From Agapanthus africanus (taxonomy: Eukaryota > Streptophyta > Magnoliopsida > Asparagales > Amaryllidaceae), in NCBI GenBank assembly GCA_030015575.1, contig JASDDO010000006.1, forward strand, positions 319,782,361-319,846,360: DNA of 64,000 nt, in the 5' to 3' direction. The translations under genes were made by a program, and so were the position numbers. Shown in pieces: positions 57,701-64,000 of the stretch; positions within the stretch are counted from its first letter, which is position 1; each line of letters opens with the position of its first letter. The notes beneath the pieces were generated by a model. The model did no database searches and was not told the DNA's origin. It saw nothing but the letters and a program-made list of their open reading frames with translations.

Positions 57701-59195
57701 AAGACTTGAACTTGAGGTCATTACTCCGAACGCACTCAGTCAATTTTGGCAACTACAGGTGCAATCTTCCCTGGCGGATCGTATCAAGATTGCACAAGCG
57801 GATGATCCTCGATTACAAAAGTTCAGAGAGCAAGTGGAAGCTGGATTGAGAACGGATTTGATCATACATGAAGATGGCTCTCTGAGATTCGGTAACAGAC
57901 TCTGCGTACCTAAAGGGGATGTACGAGAAGAAGTGTTGACTGAAGCACACAGTTCAGCTTATTCTGTGCATCCAGGAGGTACAAAAATGTATCAGGACCT
58001 AAAGCAGCACTTTTGGTGGAACGGAATGAAGCGGGAAATTGCGAGGTTCGTGTCCAGATGCTTGGTATGTCAGCAGGTGAAGGCGGAACATCAGAGAACA
58101 GCAGGATTATTACAACCATTGCCGATACCTGAATGGAAGTGGGAGCACATTACTATGGATTTTGTGACGGCCTTACCACGGAGCCCTAGAGGCAATAACG
58201 CTATTTGGGTTATTGTCGACCGCCTCACAAAAGCTGCACACTTTCTACCTTTCCGAGTGGGACAGTCGACAGAATCACTGGCAGAAAGATATATGCAGGA
58301 GATTGTGCGACTTCACGGTGTTCCAGTCAGCATTGTGTCAGACCGGGACACGAGATTCTTGTCACACTTTTGGAAGAGCTTACAGGAGAGTTTGGGAACC
58401 CGCCTTAAATTCAGCACAGCTTATCACCCACAGACGGATGGACAATCCGAGCGTACAATTCAAACGCTCGAGGATATGTTGAGAGCCTGTATGTTGGACT
58501 TTCAGGGTTCCTGGGAGGACCATCTGCACCTAGTCGAGTTTTCTTACAACAATAGTTATCAGGCTAGTATTCAGATGGCTCCTTTTGAAGCGCTATATGG
58601 GCGGAAGTGTCGATCCCCAGTATGTTGGGATGATGTGGGAGAACGAAGATTACTGGGCCCCGAACTCATTGTTCAGACAGTTGACAAGGTCCAAATGATC
58701 AGGCAGCGTATTAATACGGCTCAGGATCGACAGAAGAGTTGGGCAGACACCAGCAGAAGGGCACTTGAGTTCGAAATTGGAGATCATGTATTCTTGAAGA
58801 TTTCCCCTACACGTGGAGTTATCAGATTCGGAAGTCGGGGAAAACTTAGTCCCCGTTTTATCGGGCCTTTTGAGGTGCTAGAGCGAGTAGGAGAGGTGGC
58901 CTATCGACTGGCCTTGCCTCCATCGCTAGCTGGTGTGCACAATACCTTCCACGTGTCACAGTTGCGGCGTTATGTCCGGGATGAGAGCCATGTCCTGGAC
59001 CATTCAGAGCTAGTCTTGGGTACTGACTTATCGTACGAAGAGCAGCCTACCACCATTCTCGACCGTAGAGAGAAAGTGCTGAAGAATAAAGTCATTCCGT
59101 TAGTCCGAGTGTCTTGGGGCGGTCGTTCCCCAGGAGAATCCACCTGGGAGCGGGAGGAAGATATCCGTGATCGTTATCCACATCTTTTTGTTTAG
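54771..59195 (+). CDS. gag-pol: Tekay chromovirus Gag-Pol polyprotein with chromodomain, intact, 1474 aa
   Basis: The frame starts at ATG 54771, 115 bp after the primer site, and is uninterrupted. Domains: Gag capsid about residues 80-225 ([42 protein letters not shown]); two CCHC knuckles [14 protein letters not shown] and [14 protein letters not shown] near 286-320; protease with [10 protein letters not shown] near 380; reverse transcriptase with [30 protein letters not shown] and FIDD near 700; RNase H with [10 protein letters not shown] near 847; integrase with HHCC finger near 1060-1105, D in TMDFVT (1129), D in VSDRDTRF (1190) and E in GQSERT (1224); C-terminal chromodomain (about 1420-1474, [40 protein letters not shown]). 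The chromodomain is thought to guide integration to heterochromatin in this lineage. All catalytic residues are present. Confidence 0.97.
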   Translation: MTSPNDPSSDSSSQDRTERILSALTTLAEAQERKTDLLTEGLRAITAAGGPSALITAPEGATPPAYQTRAGTVSDFRRLHPAAFTGLAEPLEAEQWLVNMENLLAAARVPEEDRVDVIKIQLEDEARTWWSVEESRLEGPIEWSKFKECFLDHYFPPTAKAEMEEKFILLKQNGRPVDVYAAEFNRLSRFAPYMVKSEVTRARRFLQGLDFELQQLIASLDLQTFAQVLNAARVQEQLINKFRRPPVVPTRTHVPSRGAIPVHRAGTTQMKRPFVPQHRPQRQGVTCGYCCRGGHTQKDCRRAKGQCLICGSSQHRINSCPERAEIQGSSGPPQHRPQEQRQPFTSRSQGRAFTLTAEQAEASGDVVTGTLLVHSLPARVLFDSGASHCFLSEHFTNTHSIPHEPLTKGWEIHTGNGIIISSRECRLCPVVVCGREFYANFLLIGTGSYDAILGMDWMSTFHAVIDCRARKVIFRIPNHPEFVFEGGSESLEPAKYRAKPKELTAMEIDKTPAPEIVRDFLDVFPEDLPGLPPPRILEFSIDLIPGTAPVSRAPYRMAPVELAELKKQVEELLEKGFIRPSASPWGAPVLLVKKKDGSLRMCIDYRELNKVTIKNKYPIPRIDDLFDQLSGAKVFSKLDLRSGYHQIRVAAEDVCKTAFRTRYGHYEFLVMPFGVTNAPAIFMDLMNRVFAKYLDTFVVVFIDDILVYSKTWEEHAEHLRMVLQILREEKLYAKLSKCEFWLDKVQFLGHIVSSEGISVDPAKIESVRDWPTPKSVAEIRSFLGLAGYYRRFVQDFSRIAEPLTRLTRKDVPFTWTEECTQAFDPLKQKLTTAPILTVPDDSGGLVIHSDASGKGLGCVLMQHGRVVAYASRQLRNHEKNYPTHDLELAAVVFALKIWRHYLLGEKVEVYTDHKSLKYVFTQKELNMRQRRWLELMADYDLELQYHSGKVNVVPDALSRKPAVMMLTDQRSIIEDFQRLELEVITPNALSQFWQLQVQSSLADRIKIAQADDPRLQKFREQVEAGLRTDLIIHEDGSLRFGNRLCVPKGDVREEVLTEAHSSAYSVHPGGTKMYQDLKQHFWWNGMKREIARFVSRCLVCQQVKAEHQRTAGLLQPLPIPEWKWEHITMDFVTALPRSPRGNNAIWVIVDRLTKAAHFLPFRVGQSTESLAERYMQEIVRLHGVPVSIVSDRDTRFLSHFWKSLQESLGTRLKFSTAYHPQTDGQSERTIQTLEDMLRACMLDFQGSWEDHLHLVEFSYNNSYQASIQMAPFEALYGRKCRSPVCWDDVGERRLLGPELIVQTVDKVQMIRQRINTAQDRQKSWADTSRRALEFEIGDHVFLKISPTRGVIRFGSRGKLSPRFIGPFEVLERVGEVAYRLALPPSLAGVHNTFHVSQLRRYVRDESHVLDHSELVLGTDLSYEEQPTTILDRREKVLKNKVIPLVRVSWGGRSPGESTWEREEDIRDRYPHLFV

Positions 59196-59222
59196 TACTT
59201 TGTTCTTGTATCTTTAGTAAAT

Positions 59223-59256
59223 TTCGAGGACGAAATTTTCGTTAAGGGGGGTATGA
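59223..59256 (+). other. Polypurine region of element E
   Basis: TTCGAGGACGAAATTTTC and then TTAAGGGGGGTATGA precede the 3' LTR. Confidence 0.87.
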
Positions 59257-62200
59257 TGTAAATCCCCGTTCTCCATCTACAAGAATTTTTCCCTGTATTT
59301 TCCAAATTCCTGAGATTAACCTTGACTCGTAATTATTCTGTAGATGGTGGTAGCTGAATCCCAGTATTTATACTTTTCCAACAACCTAAAAGTCAAATTA
59401 AAACTAACAAATTAATTCCTTAAACCAACCCAGTCCACTCGATCCTTTAATTAAAATCCCTAAATTCATTTCAACCCTCCGCCCAAAATTTTTCCTTAGC
59501 AATTAAAACCTTATCGACCCTTACTTTTCTCCCCAGCTCATTCAAATTTTACTTTACACAAATCCTTTATAAATCCGTCAGCCAATACCTTTTCAGCCGC
59601 ACACACTTAACTAATAAATTTCCTATATATTTTTCCCTGGCCCGTTCCCTTTTATTATCCCTCAGCCCACACATAAATTTTTAAATCCCTATTAAACCCC
59701 GGCCCGGTTCACCCTCAGCCCACTTTCTTTCTAAATTCCTCACTATTTTCCCTCGGCCCAATCTATTATTTCCCAGCCCACACTTTATTTTAATCTCCAA
59801 ATAATTTTAAATCCTCAACCCTGTGCCCACTCGGCCCAGCCTTCTTCACCCACAGTACATACTGAAATAAAAAAAATGAGAATTGCCCAATCCCTTTTCT
59901 ATTTTCCTCACTGTTTCTCTTCTCAAAATTTTCTCAACGGCTACCTCCTTTAAAATCGCGCGCGACCCGCCTCCTCCGCCGTCGCCCACGCCCTCGCCCG
60001 GCCGTTGCCCCACGTTTTCAACCTCGTCTCTCCCTCTCCAACTCACTCTTCATCTTCCCTCTACTTTCACCGAGCCCCAAAAACCTCACCATAACCCACT
60101 ACAATCTCCATCTCCGACGACGACGAACTTCATTCGACCCCCGACTACATCACCTCACGTCTCCTCCACCAACTCCTTCTCCCTCCACGACTCCTCCTTT
60201 CATCACCCGAGCACCCACCAACTCGAGACCCGACCCTGCACACCGACCCACTGCAACCAAGCCCGACACCCCTCGACGCCGGCGAACTCCCCACCACATC
60301 GCCGACCTTCCCACGACATCCACCTCCTCAGCATCATCACCATCACAACCATATCCAGCGCCACTGCCTAACTTATCCCTTATCCAAAACTTCAAAAAAA
60401 AAAAAAAACCCATTCTCTCAAACCTTTCCCCCTCACTGTGAAACTGCTCGGTACACGTTGCCGGAGTGACGCCGTCGACCTTCGGAAACCCCAACACTCC
60501 TCAGAGGGACCAGAGAGCACCCCTAAGCTTCCAGCGCACGCAAGACGGCTCCGGGAAAACTCCGACGCGCAAATTCGTGCTTCGAACTAGGCTCGCGGGA
60601 ATCCGATACGTGGCGTATATCGCGCGTTCGCGACGCCACTGCTGCCATACGACACCGAGGCGCTTTCCAGTCAAGTATTTACTTGCTTCATGCTATAATA
60701 ATAGTGTAACCCACCTAGATCATGTAGTTTACAAGCTTTCCGATTTCCTATACGTGTTAAAACATAAGTGCTCGATGTTAATTACTAATAGAAAAAAATG
60801 TCTAATTTGACGGCAACCGATACATTCTGTTGGCCCTTTGAATGATATATAACATGTGTGAAATTTGCTGGAAAACGCGATTGTTTGTAACGAAAATCGA
60901 TACCCCCAAACATGTCGTTAAAACTGGAATTTCCCTCGTAACTGAAAACGAATAAAATCACCATAAATCATACACATATTGGAAAGATGCGTTCGAGGGC
61001 TTAAATCGAAGCCGACTCGACGAACTTTAATACTATGTAGAAATTTAATGTTTTCTATTCTGAAACCCTGAAGATAATTGGATCGGAACACGACTCTGGA
61101 CTGCAGTCCAGAGCGTTTCTGATGGGTGTGTTCTGTCTAAAGTCCTGCGTCCCCGTGTTTCCTGAAATAGTATGATGCGGAACCTTACAGTAGTCATAAG
61201 ATATTCCTGTTAGTGAAAGAAAACAAGTGGTTTCATTCCGATTTATCGCAGTTTGTTATTTTAAACTTATTTTAAAAGGGCAGAACGTAAATCTGTCCAG
61301 AACACTTTCTGAAAAGAAATTTAAGATTGAACTGTGTATAACTTTCAACGTACAGATGCGATTGAAGATCCGTCTGTTGCGTTGAATACTTTATCGAGAA
61401 CCCTAAATTTCATTAAACTGTGACATCGCTAAATTTTGAGCCCAACTGGGTGCAATTCGTGTCGCGAAACAGACGTTCAGTTTTGAAATTGAAACTTCAG
61501 CCGCGAACACTTAAACTGAAACAGTTATATCTTGAAAACCGAAACTCCGATTGAACTGAAATAAATTTTGTTGAATTGCTGACTGATTGTTCTATATATC
61601 TTACCTACATCATTTTTGCTAAATTCGTAACATATTAATTTGTGCAATTTACTTTAATTCATGACATGCATGCTAATTCATAACATACCGTGTTTATTGG
61701 TAGTATACAATACATATATCATACCCTTGTCATTTACACAGTGTTAGTGCGTGTGGACATTGCATTATCGTGCGTGATAGATGTTGATCTAGGAGTGACG
61801 AGTACACCAATGGAAAGTGAACATTCGTGACAGTGATTGATACAGTGGATAGTGGTGAAACCGTGTCATTGGTATACTCGTACACAACTAGATTAATATC
61901 ATAAATAGTGTAACCTGGGGAAAAAGGGGAAATCAAAGTGGAAAGAGTATCGTATTTAGCGGGACCGTGTTTAGAGGATGATCATTCGAATCGTGATACT
62001 TATACGTGTAGGACAGGATCTAGCGATCCGGCTGACAGGGTTATGTCCCGGGCATGTGGGCCGTGGTCTCGGGTATGTACGAGACTCCTGTTAAACATGA
62101 TCCTCCTTCCACTATATGATTTCAAACATGATCTAGAGACCGATAGGGACACATAACATATTCTGCATCATATTGTGACATAGTGATTACTTGCATTATT

Positions 62201-62623
62201 CTCATACCAGTATTACCTCATTTACCTGTTTCATCTGATCATAATAATATTATTATTTGTGTCGCTCTGACGACCTGAGTATGCATGCTCAGATTCCGCG
62301 CGAGGACCGGCACCGGAGACGGATCTATCCTTCGAGTTCACGGAGATATAGTTGGTGTACCTACTTCGTTTACTTCTTTCCATAAAAGAGATTGTGAGAT
62401 TGAACTTGGTTAGTTATTGTTTTTATTATCTGTAATCTGTGAACAATGAAATCTTAATGTAATAAATTAGTGATGTGATTCCTTTAATACTGTGCTTTAT
62501 TACTGATTACCATGTAGTGCTAGAAGCCGAAGTGTGACTACGGCGGGACGATTCCTTGACCGTAGGAGCATGGCTGGCCTAGTCATACCTCGTATTCCGT
62601 ATTTTGGGAACCGGGGCGTGACA
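59257..62623 (+). repeat. 3' LTR of element E
   Basis: It is nearly identical to the 5' LTR; differences seen include G/T near 60671 (CAAG against GGCAAG), C/T near 60470, and two bases in the A run near 60390. The palindrome is at 61094-61113. Confidence 0.95.
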
Positions 62624-62628
62624 GTATC
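62624..62628. repeat. Target site duplication GTATC, right copy (element E)
   Basis: It follows GTGACA directly and matches 51263-51267. Confidence 0.94.
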
Positions 62629-63216
62629 CTCCGGATATTCGCCGAGTTTCCATACTATCACCGGTAGGTAGTACTCCCAACTAGGCTCAACGCCTTTCTA
62701 TACAATTTTCTTGTCCATGGGTACCGTATCGGGTCCACCATGTATCCGCAAATGATGACTCTTCATTTCTCGAATCGGATATACTCATAACTCTGAACCG
62801 AGAAAAACTCATGGTGGACGCCAAATATCATATCAAGAGAAAGCCGCATTTTTAAATGAATTCAAGTTTTAGAAAATGTGTTGTACGGTTTCTCAAATCT
62901 CATAAAAATAGAAATCCCACGAAATAATATCATATAAGAATATGGTGATAATGACAAATGCACATGATATCGGCATGATGCATGCTAGTATGAAATAAGC
63001 GAATATCTAAAAACCAATAAGGATATAGTACAATACAAGTTATCGTGGCAAGTTCTATACTGTATGTGGCATGACAATTACCAAGGGTGTGTGTGTATGT
63101 GAGTTTGTGCATGTGCGGCACAAAACCCATTAGTAATGGTGCAAGTGTCCTAACGAGGATGTATCAATGCGTAGCAAGTAACAGAATGCGTATGATAATG
63201 ATTGTGCAACATATGA

Positions 63217-63263
<47 letters not shown>

Positions 63264-64000
63264 ATTGTATAACTTGAAACTAGACATTGGGTGCTTAACG
63301 CCATCCAAACGATTCCCCCTAGATGTTAAATCTACTCACCGGAATGGCCTCGAGCTACTCGAATCCGATCATCTCCTTCCCTTTTCTTGCCGCATCCGAA
63401 GTCCCCGCAACCGATCCTAGTATCGAACAAAACCTTAGCACGTGAGGGCTAGAATTCCGATACGACACATATATACATACACAAACGAACTAAACTCTCA
63501 CGAGTTAACACGTGTGAACTTAGTGTGCTATATCTGTGCAACACTCACCTAGGACTACCCCGAATTGCCGTTAACTAACAAAAACGCTAAAACGAGAGTC
63601 GGGATATCCGTATCGCACGTTTAAATATCGCCAAAAGTAAAATAAAACGATCCCAGATTTTTGTATTCACAAAATTAAAAGAAATTGTATATACCAGAGG
63701 TCTATTTAGAGTCTTAGAGAGCCCTTGACAAAAACCTACACCCTAATTCCCAAAATAGGCCGCAAATTGCGGTCAAATCCAATAAATTGGCAGCTAAGAG
63801 ATGGGGGGAGGGACTCAGGTTTCGAGGGTGCACTCGGGTTCAATAACAATCTGCCAGTAAACGCAAATTAATTCTGAGGTCACTGGTTTAATAGCAGATT
63901 TAATTTGAAACCCTAACCTTTAACTAAAAACTAGTTTTGACACTAATTCAAATATTATGGTAGATTAGTAAAGTCTTGATGGTTAAATAAGAGATAATTA
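62629..64000. other. Unassigned non-coding DNA to the window end
   Basis: No gene or repeat pair is seen. The first part continues the sequence interrupted by element E (51104-51262). There are phrases such as CTCACGAGTTAACACGTGTG and GGCCGCAAATTGCGGTC. Open frames are short and without resemblance. Confidence 0.5.
63222..63261. repeat. (TA)20 microsatellite
   Basis: About 20 uninterrupted TA units follow GTG. Such tracts are prone to length change. Confidence 0.95.

Larger units (their letters stand above)
51268..62623 (+). mobile_element. Element E: complete Tekay-type chromovirus (Ty3/gypsy), apparently young
   Basis: The element is 11,356 bp: LTRs of 3368 and 3367 bp, an initiator-Met primer site, one intact gag-pol with C-terminal chromodomain, a polypurine tract, and a perfect duplication GTATC. 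By eye I found about seven substitutions and a two-base difference in an A run between the LTRs, about 0.2%. With the often-used rate of 1.3e-8 per site per year this means roughly 0.1 million years. It is the only element here that looks fully competent. Confidence 0.96.

Overview
This window looks like nuclear DNA from a large, repeat-rich flowering-plant genome, probably a gene-poor heterochromatic region. I find no host gene, tRNA, rRNA or CRISPR array. Almost everything is Ty3/gypsy LTR retrotransposon: two Athila-type elements, one Tat-type element, one intact Tekay-type chromovirus, one non-autonomous relative of it, a fold-back element, and scraps of older LTRs. The plant assignment rests on Athila, Tat and chromodomain-bearing Tekay polyproteins, plant-type primer-binding sites (tRNA-Asp-like TGGCGCCGTTGCCGG and initiator-Met-like TGGTATCAGAGC), and plant-style LTRs with CTATAAATA boxes.

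Layout. (A) 1-11061, + strand: Athila element, 5' LTR cut by the window edge, one long gag-pol frame with three internal stops and a lost start, 3' LTR 9193-11061. It sits in a family of degenerate repeats (11062-13200) that form the 3' tail of (C), a Tat-type element on the - strand. Its gag-pol (13678-22950) carries seven recognised premature stops, at least four frame changes and a broken RT active site; its 5' LTR starts near 23068 and runs to about 25.3 kb. (D) 26904-48805, + strand: a Tekay-like element with 3.5 kb LTRs, 5-bp TSD TTCGT, and only a capsid-less Gag and an acidic-repeat ORF inside. (B) 27731-39754, - strand: an Athila element with an intact 1962-aa Gag-Pol, nested in the 5' LTR of D with TSD CATCC; the other LTR of D is the empty site. 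An older Tekay-like LTR relic flanks D (about 25.3-26.9 kb and 48.8-51.1 kb) and holds a palindromic fold-back element (50024-51094). (E) 51268-62623, + strand: a complete Tekay-type chromovirus, TSD GTATC, LTRs nearly identical, one intact 1474-aa Gag-Pol with chromodomain. The rest (62629-64000) is non-coding with a (TA)n tract.

How the parts relate: E has everything needed to transpose, and shares LTR blocks, primer site and polypurine region with D, so E-type elements are plausible suppliers of proteins to D. A and B are relatives with unrelated-looking LTR ends, yet both carry twin CCGCGG-NN-CCGCGG palindromes about 30 bp apart in LTR and leader, and a hairpin plus AAGTTTGGG module after pol. 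These two conserved non-coding signatures, a chain of micro-hairpins in the LTR of C, and the non-autonomous D are the most unusual things seen.
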